Shown: positions 20,104-28,973 of the stretch, one piece after another | Numbering within the stretch: position 1 is the stretch's first letter | Layout of the letters: each line of letters begins with the position of its first letter | DNA from: a candidate division KSB1 bacterium | Lineage (GTDB): Bacteria; Zhuqueibacterota; Zhuqueibacteria; Zhuqueibacterales; Zhuqueibacteraceae | DNA length: 64,000 nt | Assembly (NCBI GenBank): GCA_034506255.1 | Contig: JAPDPX010000009.1 | Location: 1-64,000, forward strand | Direction: 5' to 3' | Made by a program: the position numbers and the translations under genes | The notes under the pieces: generated by a model | Databases searched by the model: none | Seen by the model: only the letters and a program-made list of their open reading frames with translations | What the model was told of the DNA's origin: nothing

Positions 20104-21552
20104 ATGCCCGGCATACACGAGATTTTGCACAAATACTTTGGCCATGCTGCGTTTCGTGGCCAGCAGGAGACCATTATTCGCCACGTCCTGGCCGGCGGCC
20201 ACGCCCTGGTCATCATGCCCACCGGCATGGGCAAATCACTGTGCTACCAGATTCCCGCCCTGATGCCGGGCGGCTTTGTCCTCGTGCTGTCGCCGCTGAT
20301 CGCGCTGATGAAGGATCAAGTCGATGCCCTGGTCGCCAAAGGCATCGCCGCCGCCTGCCTCAACTCCTCGTTGAGTCGCAGCGAACGTGAAGCTCGCCAC
20401 GCCGCGATCGCCGCCGGCGCCTATTGTCTGCTCTACGTTACGCCCGAACGCTTTCGCAAACCGGAGTTTCTCGACGTGATTCGCACGCGGCGGGTTTCGC
20501 TGCTGGCCGTGGACGAGGCCCATTGCATCAGCCAGTGGGGCCACGATTTCCGGCCCGACTATTCCCGCGTTGGCGAGATTCGTCGCCTGCTTGGCAATCC
20601 CCCCACCCTGGCGTTGACCGCGACTGCCACGCCGGAAGTGCAGCAGGACATCATCAGCCAGCTTGGGTTGTCGCGCGACCAGATCAAGCTCTTTCATGAA
20701 GGCATTGCGCGCCCCAATCTCCATCTTGCAGTGCGACAGGTGTGGGGGCAGGAGGAAAAGCTGGAGCACCTGCTGGCGATGTCACGGCGACTGCCGGGCA
20801 ACGGCATCTGCTATTTTGCCCTCATCAAAACCCTGCAGGAATTCGGCGGACGCCTGCAGTCGCGGGGGCTGACCGCTTTGCAATACCACGGCGACCTGGA
20901 CAGCGCTGAGCGCAGGCGCGTGCAGAACAAATTCATGCAGGGCGAAAATCAACTCGTGCTCGCCACCAATGCTTTTGGCATGGGGATCGACAAGGACAAC
21001 ATCCGCTTCGTGGTTCATGCCGAGGTGCCTGGGTCGCTCGAAGCCTACTATCAGGAAATCGGTCGCGCCGGCCGCGACGGCCAACGCTCCGATTGCCTGC
21101 TGCTTTATGACGAGCAGGATTTGCTCATTCAAATGGACTTTCTCAACTGGAACAATCCCGATGCCGCTTTCTACGACCGGCTTTACCGCCTGCTGCTCGA
21201 AGATGCCGAACAGGTCAATGCCTGCGGCCCGGAAGGACTCAAGGAAAAATTGCATTTCAAAAACCGGCATGATTACCGCCTGGAAACCGCGCTCGGCATG
21301 CTCGAACGTTATGGCGTCATCACCGGCAGTCTGGCGAACAAAGACCTGGCAGTCATCGGCGAACTGCCAGAGGAGCTTGCGGATCAAGCCTGGCTGGATC
21401 AGAAATTGAAGCGCGAGCAGCGGCGGCTTTACGCGCTGGTGCAATATGTCAAACATCAGGGTTGCCGCAAGGCGTTCATTCATGAGTATTTCGGCCTGAA
21501 GCATGCGGACACCTGCGGTGCCTGCGACTGGTGCCTGGCAGCGACGGCCTGA
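20104..21552 (+). CDS. recQ: RecQ family ATP-dependent DNA helicase, short form
   Basis: A protein of 482 residues from the ATG at 20104; the open frame extends upstream to 19930 without family sequence. Superfamily 2 helicase motifs are all visible: FRGQQETI (motif 0), MPTGMGKSLCYQIPA (Walker A, GMGKS at 41-45), DEAHCISQWGHDFRPDY (Walker B and RecQ aromatic loop), LTATATPEV, and ATNAFGMGIDKDNIRFVVHA with QEIGRAGRDGQ (motifs V-VI). The C-terminus ends soon after a Cys cluster (CGACDWC), the start of the RecQ zinc region. There is no winged-helix extension of full size and no HRDC domain, so it is shorter than the roughly 600-residue E. coli protein. Roles in recombination and fork repair are expected. 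Confidence 0.93.
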   Translation: MPGIHEILHKYFGHAAFRGQQETIIRHVLAGGHALVIMPTGMGKSLCYQIPALMPGGFVLVLSPLIALMKDQVDALVAKGIAAACLNSSLSRSEREARHAAIAAGAYCLLYVTPERFRKPEFLDVIRTRRVSLLAVDEAHCISQWGHDFRPDYSRVGEIRRLLGNPPTLALTATATPEVQQDIISQLGLSRDQIKLFHEGIARPNLHLAVRQVWGQEEKLEHLLAMSRRLPGNGICYFALIKTLQEFGGRLQSRGLTALQYHGDLDSAERRRVQNKFMQGENQLVLATNAFGMGIDKDNIRFVVHAEVPGSLEAYYQEIGRAGRDGQRSDCLLLYDEQDLLIQMDFLNWNNPDAAFYDRLYRLLLEDAEQVNACGPEGLKEKLHFKNRHDYRLETALGMLERYGVITGSLANKDLAVIGELPEELADQAWLDQKLKREQRRLYALVQYVKHQGCRKAFIHEYFGLKHADTCGACDWCLAATA

Positions 21553-22027
21553 GACCGGCTGTGCCGCCTGATCCGTGTCCGTCGTGGCGGCACGAAATGT
21601 GAGAGACTTCATGTTGATTGGCGGGGATGACGAATGGCAGCCCCCGGCCGCAGACGTTGCGCAAGAGCGCTTCACCAGGCCACCGCCTGCCTTCCCCTGT
21701 TTTCTCCCAGGAAAATTGCACTGCCGCGAAATCGTTTGCCGGGATTTTCTTGCGAGCTCCACTTTCGCGGAAGGTTTTTGCCTGCCGGGATAAAGGTGAC
21801 CCGCCTTCCCGCGTGCAGGGACCTCGCAAAGAGTAACCGTAACTCGAAATGGCGTTCCGGCGACCGTGCCGGCGGCAACAGCGCGGCATGCAGGTGCGAG
21901 CAACCGGCAGGCTTGCCTTTTCAGCAAAATCTGGTTATAATGCGCGCGCGTCAGGGTATTGCTTTAAATTGGACAGGCAGCTTGGTTTTGGGCACGGAAG
22001 ACTCTGTAGCAACCATTGGAGGGTTTT
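21553..22027. other. 475-base spacer with the promoter of the OmpA-domain gene
   Basis: No supported coding sequence; frames are short and lack ribosome sites. A good sigma-70 promoter lies at 21913-21941. The last ten bases contain the ribosome site GGAGGG of the next gene. Confidence 0.55.
21913..21941 (+). promoter_or_regulatory. sigma-70-type promoter for the OmpA-domain gene
   Basis: TTGCCT (21913-21918) and a perfect TATAAT (21936-21941) are 17 bases apart. Transcription would start near 21948, giving an 80-base leader before the ATG at 22028. Confidence 0.75.
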
Positions 22028-23494
22028 ATGCCGCGATTCATGTTGCTGTGGCTGGCGCTCATGCTGATTGTCCCGGGTCTGCTGTCCACCACGCAGGCAC
22101 GGCAGGCGCAGGACGAGAAGGTCTTTCAGCAGATCTTTGGCAAAACGCAGGAGAGATTTGGCCAGGCCAAATCGGTGCAGGCCGACATTCTTGCGCCCGA
22201 GGCGTTTGGCCGGGCGCTGAAGAAGTACAATGAAGCGCGGGAAGATTTCCGCCGCGGCCGCGCGCTGGCAGACATCAACCGCAAGCTCGGTGAAATCAGT
22301 GTGGATTTGGACGCGGCGGTGAAAACCGCCAATCTCGGCAAGGTGGCGCTCGAAAAAGTGCTGCGCGCGCGGGATGATGCCCTGAAAGCCGCGGCCGAAC
22401 AAAACGCCGCGGAGAAGTTCACGCTGGCCGACAAGGTGTTTGGCGAGGCCACCCGCCGGCTGGAGGGGGGTGATGTCAACGCCGCGCAAAAGAAGGGCGA
22501 GGAAGCCGAGCAGCTCTTTCGCGAAGCGGAATTGCATGCAATCAAAAACAGTGTGATCGGCAGTGTGCGCAGCCAGCTCGTGCAGGCGCGCACGGCCAGG
22601 ATGGACCGCCTCGCGCCGGAGACATACCGCAAGGCGGAAGCACTGTTGGCGGAGGCGGAGAAGATTCTCAATACCAACCGCTATGCCGCCGGCTCGGCAC
22701 GCGAGAAGGCGGAGGCGGCGGAATATGAAGTGCGCCACGCCCGGCATCTCGCCGAACAGATCCAGCGCGTCAAAGTTGACGAGACGCAATGGGAGAAATT
22801 TCTGCTCTCCTTGGAGCAGAAGATCGCCAGCATCGCCGCCGCGCTCGATTTTGAGCCGCAGTTCGAACAGGGCCTGGACAAGCCGGTGAACGATATTCGC
22901 GAGGCGGTGAAATCGCTGCGTGATGACCGCCGCAGTCTGAGTGAGGAAGTGGGCAAACTCGAAAGCCGCCTGGCGGAACTCAGCAAAGAGCTCAACACCA
23001 TTCGCGAGGCGCAGGCCGGCCTGGAATCGCAGCTTGAAAAAGAAAAGCGCCGGCAGCAGGAGCTGCAGCGCCGCGAAGAGCGCATTAAAGCGGTGGAAAC
23101 CATGTTTACGCCCGAGGAGGCGGTGGTGACGCGCGAAAACGACCGCCTGCGCATCCGTCTGATCGGTCTCGTCTTTCCCTCCGGCAAGGCGATCATCATG
23201 CCGGAATATTTCCCCCTGCTCACCAAGTTGCAGCGCGCCATTCGCGAGCTGCCGGATTGCTTCATTTCAGTCGAGGGGCACACCGATTCGCGCGGTGATG
23301 ATGCCAACAACCAGCGCATCTCGACCGAGCGCGCGCTGTCGGTGCAGCAGTATCTCGTGGCCAACATGAATCTGCCGGCCAATCGCATTCAGGCGGTCGG
23401 CTTCGGCGAGAATTTCCCCATTGCCAGCAATGACTCCGAAGAGGGCCGTGCCCGCAATCGCCGCATTGAAGTGGTGTTGACCCTGCCGCAATGA
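22028..23494 (+). CDS. OmpA-domain protein with long coiled coil
   Basis: A protein of 488 residues from the ATG at 22028, preceded by GGAGGG; an in-frame ATG twelve bases earlier has no ribosome site. A signal peptide (MPRFMLLWLALMLIVPGLL, cleavage near TQA) is followed by about 330 residues of Ala/Glu/Lys/Arg-rich helix and coiled coil. The C-terminal OmpA-like peptidoglycan-binding domain (about 370-488) carries the diaminopimelate-contact motif EGHTDSRGDDANNQRIS, then ERALSVQQYL and AVGFGENFPIASN, ending RNRRIEVVL. It probably tethers the outer membrane or a complex to the cell wall. It has its own promoter and a strong terminator, so is likely monocistronic. Confidence 0.92.
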   Translation: MPRFMLLWLALMLIVPGLLSTTQARQAQDEKVFQQIFGKTQERFGQAKSVQADILAPEAFGRALKKYNEAREDFRRGRALADINRKLGEISVDLDAAVKTANLGKVALEKVLRARDDALKAAAEQNAAEKFTLADKVFGEATRRLEGGDVNAAQKKGEEAEQLFREAELHAIKNSVIGSVRSQLVQARTARMDRLAPETYRKAEALLAEAEKILNTNRYAAGSAREKAEAAEYEVRHARHLAEQIQRVKVDETQWEKFLLSLEQKIASIAAALDFEPQFEQGLDKPVNDIREAVKSLRDDRRSLSEEVGKLESRLAELSKELNTIREAQAGLESQLEKEKRRQQELQRREERIKAVETMFTPEEAVVTRENDRLRIRLIGLVFPSGKAIIMPEYFPLLTKLQRAIRELPDCFISVEGHTDSRGDDANNQRISTERALSVQQYLVANMNLPANRIQAVGFGENFPIASNDSEEGRARNRRIEVVLTLPQ

Positions 23495-23555
23495 GCCGGC
23501 GGCCGCCGCCCAAGCGACCGTTGCCTGCAACGGGAGCCGGAAATCTGTGATGGTC

Positions 23556-23588
23556 AAAGGGTGATCGTGAACGATCACCCTTTCTTTT
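23556..23588 (+). terminator. Rho-independent terminator of the OmpA-domain gene
   Basis: AAAGGGTGATCGT and ACGATCACCCTTT form a perfect stem around a two-base GA loop (four bases if the closing T-A pair opens), followed by CTTTT, about 60 bases after the stop codon. Confidence 0.92.
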
Positions 23589-23867
23589 GGGGGCCCACCC
23601 GTTGTCGAATACCGCCCGTGGCAGGTACAGCCCGGATTTTGCCCTGGTGTCGTTCATGGCCGCGGTGGACACTGATTGGATCACATCATTATTCCCCCGG
23701 GGTGGCGCACAAAAAATTTTACACCAGGCATGAGCTGTCGGATGCGCCGCCTCCCGCCTGCGTCAATTCAAATGAAAAACATCTGTCGTGTCTTCGGAGT
23801 GCCGTGCAATCGCGCGGGGACTTTCCGGCGAACCTTTTCATGCCTGCAGAATGACGCCGCGCCGAAT

Positions 23868-23912
23868 TGCCGGTTTCGAGCGAAGGGAAGGCCGGGGTGC
23901 AAAATTCAGATA
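23868..23912 (+). repeat. truncated copy of the GGGTGCAAAATTCAG element
   Basis: GAAGGGAAGGCCGGGGTGCA followed by AAATTCAGATAT matches the 3' end of the elements at 24207-24258 and, inverted, at 17190-17138. The part before it resembles the others only weakly. Confidence 0.45.
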
Positions 23913-23957
23913 TAACCTGCATTTTGCATGCGGGTTTGCTGTTCCCTGGAATAAACG

Positions 23958-24258
23958 GCGTGTTCACCAAGCTCCGCCAGTTATGCCGTTCGAAGTCAAG
24001 CAAGACTTTTTTCGAATGTGGAGCGGCCCGGACTGCGAAATTCGCCCGTTTGCCGAAGGCGTCACGGCTTCTCTCCCACGAAATGGCTTTTTCCGCGGGA
24101 TTTCTGCTTTCGTGGGCGGATGGCTTGCGTTTGATCCTGACTCCGATGGTTGAGTCACTATTGGGCTGTAAACAGAGCGTTCCGAGCGGGGTGGTTGGGC
24201 GCTGCAAGCAAATCGACGTTTCTCGCGGAGGGGGCAATTTGGGTGCAAAATTCAGGTA
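23958..24258 (+). repeat. dispersed intergenic element, copy B
   Basis: Runs from GGCGTGTTCACC to GGGTGCAAAATTCAGGTAT, in tandem behind the truncated copy and upstream of the exported-protein operon. It aligns end to end, with gaps, to the inverted copy at 17402-17138. The last 50 bases are best conserved. Confidence 0.5.
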
Positions 24259-24413
24259 TAAACCACGACTCCAGGAACAGGGTGCAGGCTTACGCAGCCT
24301 CGCACCACAGCGGGTAAATCCCTGCTCAGCAAATGCCGCGGCAGGCAAGCCGGTGGTGTCGCGAGGTGAGAGTTGACAGGAGGGCCTGTCATTTCAAATC
24401 AGGAGAAGCATAC

Positions 24414-25547
24414 ATGTCAAAATCGCTTTGTGCTGGCTTTGTGCGTTCGGTGGCGCTGACGGTGGGACTGTTGGCAGGCGGGCTGGCCTGGCCTTTCGCG
24501 CACGCGCAGACGCTGATGGTCGAACCGCTGATGGTGGTGGAGAGTCCGGTCTTCTTTCTTTCTGATTTCGACATTGCCGGCGGCGGCAGTGCGGCGGAGC
24601 TGTTTCGCTTGACGATCACCAACGCAAGTGAAGTCGACAGCCGCGCCATGATCGCGTTGACGTTTCGCAAGGAGGGCAACCCCAACCCGATCGTACGTTC
24701 GCACACGAATCCTTTTGACATGCCGGCCGGCCGCGTACGGAACTTCACCTACCGTGATTTCCGCAGCAATGGCGAAAACGGGGATGTGACCATTGCGCGC
24801 TATGAGTATGATCCCAGCGCCGTGGACAATATCATCGACAACGTGCTGCGCAGCGGCCGGTTGCCGAATGGCCGCTACTTTCTGAATGTCAAGGTCTCCG
24901 AGCAGGCCGGTAAGGAGGGCATGGTGGAAATTTACAGCGAAGAAAAGGAACTGTTTGTTTCCAATTTGCCCTCGCTGGATTTGGTGTCGCCGGGGATGAC
25001 CGCGGGCGGGCAGGAATGTCCGGCGGTCTTCACCAACCTGCCGCAGTTCAAGTGGGACTCGGAGGCGGAGACCTTTTTGCTGACGGTGTGCGAGCTGCTG
25101 CCCACCAACTCCGGGCCGCAGGATGTCATGCAGAATCCGCCGCGGTTGCGCCGGCGGCTGCAGCGCAATGTTGATTTCTTCGGCTCCCCCGCTTTTCAAT
25201 ATCCCTCCGAGGGTTTGCCGTTGCAGGAGGGTCGCACCTATTACTGGCAGGTCCATGCGCTGGTACCGACGCAAACCGGCGAACTCGAACTGCCCAGTCC
25301 GATTTGGTGTTTTCGCGTCAATGCGGTCGGCGGCAGTGAGAATGAACTGCTGCTGCAGCAACTGCTGTCCTTGCTGCAAAGCCTGGGACTGCAGGACATC
25401 AACCAGTTGTTCGAAACCGGCGGTCCGCTGGAGGGGTATCTGCCCAATGGCACCGTCACCCTGAATGGCAGACGCATCGACTTGAACGAGCTGATCGCGC
25501 AATTGCGCGCCAATGCCCGGCATCTGGGCAGTTATACAGTGGAATAA
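24414..25547 (+). CDS. exported protein of unknown function, first gene of the FecR/CHASE2/CHAT cluster
   Basis: A protein of 377 residues from the ATG at 24414, with AGGAGA about eight bases upstream. The signal peptide ends near FAHAQ (residue 32). The mature part starts with beta-rich sequence (MVVESPVFFLSDFDIAGGG, FRLTITNASEVDSRAMIALT) resembling an Ig-like or DUF-type envelope domain. The middle contains EGRTYYWQVHALVPTQTGEL, similar to fibronectin-like strands. The C-terminal part is Leu/Gln-rich helix. I do not recognise a named family. The stop codon overlaps the start of the FecR-domain gene (TAATG), so the two are translationally coupled. Confidence 0.82.
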   Translation: MSKSLCAGFVRSVALTVGLLAGGLAWPFAHAQTLMVEPLMVVESPVFFLSDFDIAGGGSAAELFRLTITNASEVDSRAMIALTFRKEGNPNPIVRSHTNPFDMPAGRVRNFTYRDFRSNGENGDVTIARYEYDPSAVDNIIDNVLRSGRLPNGRYFLNVKVSEQAGKEGMVEIYSEEKELFVSNLPSLDLVSPGMTAGGQECPAVFTNLPQFKWDSEAETFLLTVCELLPTNSGPQDVMQNPPRLRRRLQRNVDFFGSPAFQYPSEGLPLQEGRTYYWQVHALVPTQTGELELPSPIWCFRVNAVGGSENELLLQQLLSLLQSLGLQDINQLFETGGPLEGYLPNGTVTLNGRRIDLNELIAQLRANARHLGSYTVE

Positions 25548-26248
25548 TGACCCGACTCACGGATGCAACCATGAAATGTTCCGCAGTTTTTGGCGCCTTG
25601 GTGCTGCTGGTGTGCAGTATCGGCGTGGCGATCGCCCAGTCCGCCGCGGAGGTCGCGGTGGTGCTGAAGGCCAGGGGCAAAGTCGACGTCCAGCGTGCGC
25701 AGAGCCAGCCGGCGGAAAGCGCGCGGCAGGGCATGCGGCTGCACAGCGGCAACCTGCTGCGCACCGGCGAAGAATCGCTGGCCGCGCTGGTTTTCACCGA
25801 TGACAAATCCATTCTCAAAGTCCGCTCCAACTCCAGGGTGGCGATCAAAGGCGCGCGGGAGCACAACAGCGTGATCAAAACAATCGGGCTGGAGTTCGGA
25901 CAGCTTTGGGCCAGAGTAACGAAAAGCACCACACCGTTTCGCATTCAAACGCCCTCGGGCGTGGCGGCGGTCAAGGGCACCATCTTTTATTGCATGCTGG
26001 ATGAAAGCGGCAGGATGTCGGTGATCTGCCTGGAGGGCGCCGTCGAGCTGGCGAACGCGCTGGGCAAAGTGCTGGTGCAGGCCGGCTATACCGGCACGGC
26101 GTTGAAGAATCAGGCGCCGGCCGCGCGACCTTCCCTGCCGGAGGAGATTCCCTCCTGGGGCAATGACGAGGGCAGCGGTGGCAGCTTCGAAATCGAATTC
26201 GAGGATGCCAGCGGGCAGAAGAAAAGGCTGAGAGTGACTTACGAGTAG
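25547..26248 (+). CDS. FecR-domain exported protein
   Basis: 233 residues, with a signal peptide at the N-terminus (cleavage near AIAQS, residue 31). The FecR-type beta domain spans about 35-190: KARGKVDVQRA, then GMRLHSGNLLRTGEESLAAL, VFTDDKSILKVRSNSRVAIK and TPSGVAAVKGTIFYCMLDE. FecR domains occur in anti-sigma factors but also, as here without an N-terminal cytoplasmic part, in periplasmic or surface proteins of unknown ligand. The start ATG overlaps the previous stop; a second ATG at 25571 is possible. Placed between an exported protein and a predicted barrel, it probably works in the periplasm. Confidence 0.88.
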   Translation: MTRLTDATMKCSAVFGALVLLVCSIGVAIAQSAAEVAVVLKARGKVDVQRAQSQPAESARQGMRLHSGNLLRTGEESLAALVFTDDKSILKVRSNSRVAIKGAREHNSVIKTIGLEFGQLWARVTKSTTPFRIQTPSGVAAVKGTIFYCMLDESGRMSVICLEGAVELANALGKVLVQAGYTGTALKNQAPAARPSLPEEIPSWGNDEGSGGSFEIEFEDASGQKKRLRVTYE

Positions 26249-26304
26249 ATCCGGGCAGGCGGGTGAGCGGCAATCGGACCCCATCATCAAGCTTGTGAGG
26301 CGAT

Positions 26305-28968
26305 ATGAATTTTCATCTCCGAGGGCTGGCGATTTCCCTGGCGCTGTGCGTGGGTGCGGGCTGGGCATGGGCGAATGAGGGCGGTGCAGCACCGACCCGC
26401 CGGGAGCCGGAGATTGATCATATGCCGGTGACCTCGGCCCCCGCGGGCCGCAGTGTGCGCATCGAGGCGCAAATCAATGCGCCCGGGCGGTCGCTTATTT
26501 ATGTGCGCGTCTATTACCGGCGGCCGGGGGAGAGCAATTTTCGTTTCGCCGATATGCGGCCGGGGGTTGCCGGTTATGTTGGCGAGATTCCAGCGCGCGC
26601 CGTGCAGCCGCCCGCCGTGCAGTATTTTCTCATCGCGTTGTTGAGCGATCAAAGCGTGATGAGCTTCCCCAGCCGCAATCCCTATGGCCAGCCGTTCGAG
26701 ATCATCGTGAACGAGGCGGGCAGCCCGTCGGAGAGCGGGGCACAGCCGGAACCGCTGCAACCCGCCACGCCGACACGCGCGGGCGCGGGCAAGCGTGCGG
26801 CAAAACCGGACAGCGCGGCAACACCCGAACGCATCTCGCCGCAGCTTCATGAGAAATTGCGGCAAATGGAGGCCCTGCGCGCGGCAAACGACGGGGATGC
26901 GGCTTCCGCCCCGGCGGCAGAGCTGAGCCTGGAGAACCCCATTCTTCCTTTGAGCCCGGAGCCGTTCAGCAAGATTTCGGCCGAAGAAAGCGTTTTGATT
27001 CTTGCCTCCTTTGCCCCCGCTGCCCACATCGATTCCAGCTCGGTACGGGTGAAGTGGAACGGGAGGGAGGTCACCCGCCGCGCCACCATCTCGGCGCTGC
27101 TGGTCTCCTTCGAGGCCGGCCGTCTGAAACCCGGCACACATCGTGTGAGCATCGTTGCCAAAGACGGTGCCGGCCGGCGCATTGGCCCGGTGAGCTGGCA
27201 ATTTCAGGTGACCGGCAGACTGCAGGCGGCGGAATCCGCGCAGGACGCCGACCCGCGACTGGTGAGCGGCCTCACCTTCGCGGAGTTGCGCCATGAGGAA
27301 TTCAGCGGCGTCACGCTCAACAACAATGTTGTGGGCGGCAATCTCAACGGCAGTCATGGACCGTTACATTTCGAAGCCTCCGCCTTTCTCACCTCGCTGG
27401 AGAGCCGCAGCGTGCAACCGCGCAACCGTTTTTCGCTGAGCGCGGGAACGGGCTGGCTGGAGGTGACGCTCGGCGATGCCACGCCGTATTTCAACGATCT
27501 GGTGCTCTATGGCCGGCGCGTGCGCGGGGTGCAAGCCGGCCTGCACACCGGGATCATCAATGTGGAATACGTCAGCGGGCAGACCATGCGTGCCGTCACT
27601 CCCGTGCCGGGCGTGCTGGCTGGCACTTATCAGCAGACGCTGACCGCGATCCGGCCGAGCTTCGGCAGCCGTTCCTTGCAATTGGGCCTGACGTTGATGA
27701 AGGCGCGTGACGACACGGCTTCCATCAGCGCCGCGCCGGCAACCGTCGCACCGCGCGACAATGTGGTGATCGGCGCCGATGTGCTGATGGCGTTCAGCCG
27801 GCGGCGCATCGAAGTCAAGGCGGCGGTGGCGCAGTCGTTTGTCACCAAGGACACGCGCCTGCCCATCATCTCGCAAGCCTACCTCGACAGCATCTATTCC
27901 GACGGCGACATCAAGCTGCCTTTTGATCCCGCGGCGTTCAAAGACTGGCTGATTCTCAACGAGAGCACGACCCCGCTCGATCCCCGCGGCAAAACCGCGC
28001 TGGCCTACCAGCTCGGGTTGCGCCTCAATTATTTCAGCCAGTATTTCACGTTCACGCTCAAGCAAATCGGCTCGGAGTACAATTCCTTCGGCCATACCTA
28101 TTTGCGCAGTGACATCCGCGGCTTCAGCCTGTATGATCGCGTGCGGCTGCTGCGCAACCGTCTCAATCTCAGTTTCGGCCTGGAGCGGTTCACCGATCAT
28201 TACGACAATTTCGACGGCAAGCCGCAAACCGCTCTGCATGCGGTGCAATTCGGGTTCCTGCTCAACTGGAATCCCAGGCTGCCGACGCTGAGCTTCAATC
28301 TGCGGCATTACAACCGCGACAATGGCATCGACACCCTTGCGATCGCGAACCTGACCGGCGGGACACCCGACACCACCGACTTGCGGCAGAGCAATCGCAC
28401 ACGCGACTTTTCGCTGACCCTCAGCCACAATTTGCAGGCGTTTCGCTATAATCACACCGTGTCGCTCAGTCTGACCAACTCCGACCGCATCGACCGCTGG
28501 GCCAGTCAGCGGGTGGTGGGCTTCAACGGCGGCGACGTCACTTCCGATTTGACCTCCATCACGGTCCGGACGAAGTATCACTCACCCCTGACGACGACTT
28601 TCAGTCTGGCATTCAATGACAACAGTGTCGGGGGACGGCAAAACCAGTTCAATTTCACCATGTTCAGCGGGCGTGCGGATTATGAATTCCCGCGGCGACA
28701 GCTCCGCACGTTCGCGGCGCTGCGCCGGGTGAGCGCTTCCGGCCGGAACGGCCTTGCCGGCGCGCCGACGGTGAATCTCATCAAGTACACGCAGACCGGC
28801 CTGCAGCTCGGCGGCTCGCTGGTGCTGTGGCGGCGCCATGAGGTGGTGGTGGATTTGGCTTTGATCAAATACAGCGACAAGGGGGGCCTGCAAACGGCGA
28901 CGGGTTTCATCCCGCGCTCGTCCTTCACCAACAGCGTGGTGCGGGCGCACTATGAATTTCGCTTTTGA
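26305..28968 (+). CDS. large outer-membrane beta-barrel protein with Ig-like domains
   Basis: 887 residues. A signal peptide (1-23, ending AWAN) precedes an Ig-like domain (about 38-138, with LIYVRVYYRRPGESNFRFAD). A low-complexity Ala/Pro linker and a second Ig-like domain (about 230-310, KPGTHRVSIVAKDGAGRRIG) follow. About 570 residues of alternating amphipathic strands then run to the end. The final residues VVRAHYEFRF end in Phe, as recognised by the barrel-assembly machinery. No TonB box or plug domain is apparent, so it is probably not a TonB-dependent receptor. The gene starts 57 bases after the FecR gene and ends five bases before the cyclase start. A surface or secretion role coupled to the cyclase is inference. 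Confidence 0.82.
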   Translation: MNFHLRGLAISLALCVGAGWAWANEGGAAPTRREPEIDHMPVTSAPAGRSVRIEAQINAPGRSLIYVRVYYRRPGESNFRFADMRPGVAGYVGEIPARAVQPPAVQYFLIALLSDQSVMSFPSRNPYGQPFEIIVNEAGSPSESGAQPEPLQPATPTRAGAGKRAAKPDSAATPERISPQLHEKLRQMEALRAANDGDAASAPAAELSLENPILPLSPEPFSKISAEESVLILASFAPAAHIDSSSVRVKWNGREVTRRATISALLVSFEAGRLKPGTHRVSIVAKDGAGRRIGPVSWQFQVTGRLQAAESAQDADPRLVSGLTFAELRHEEFSGVTLNNNVVGGNLNGSHGPLHFEASAFLTSLESRSVQPRNRFSLSAGTGWLEVTLGDATPYFNDLVLYGRRVRGVQAGLHTGIINVEYVSGQTMRAVTPVPGVLAGTYQQTLTAIRPSFGSRSLQLGLTLMKARDDTASISAAPATVAPRDNVVIGADVLMAFSRRRIEVKAAVAQSFVTKDTRLPIISQAYLDSIYSDGDIKLPFDPAAFKDWLILNESTTPLDPRGKTALAYQLGLRLNYFSQYFTFTLKQIGSEYNSFGHTYLRSDIRGFSLYDRVRLLRNRLNLSFGLERFTDHYDNFDGKPQTALHAVQFGFLLNWNPRLPTLSFNLRHYNRDNGIDTLAIANLTGGTPDTTDLRQSNRTRDFSLTLSHNLQAFRYNHTVSLSLTNSDRIDRWASQRVVGFNGGDVTSDLTSITVRTKYHSPLTTTFSLAFNDNSVGGRQNQFNFTMFSGRADYEFPRRQLRTFAALRRVSASGRNGLAGAPTVNLIKYTQTGLQLGGSLVLWRRHEVVVDLALIKYSDKGGLQTATGFIPRSSFTNSVVRAHYEFRF

Positions 28969-28973
28969 GGCGA

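Larger units (their letters stand above)
23589..24413. other. 825-base spacer built largely of intergenic repeats
   Basis: No supported gene. The end of one repeat copy lies at about 23868-23912 (finishing GGGTGCAAAATTCAGATAT), and a longer copy follows at 23958-24258 (finishing GGGTGCAAAATTCAGGTAT). A short inverted repeat, TGCAAAAT with ATTTTGCA, spans 23897-23927. The last part holds the ribosome site AGGAGA of the next gene. Confidence 0.5.
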
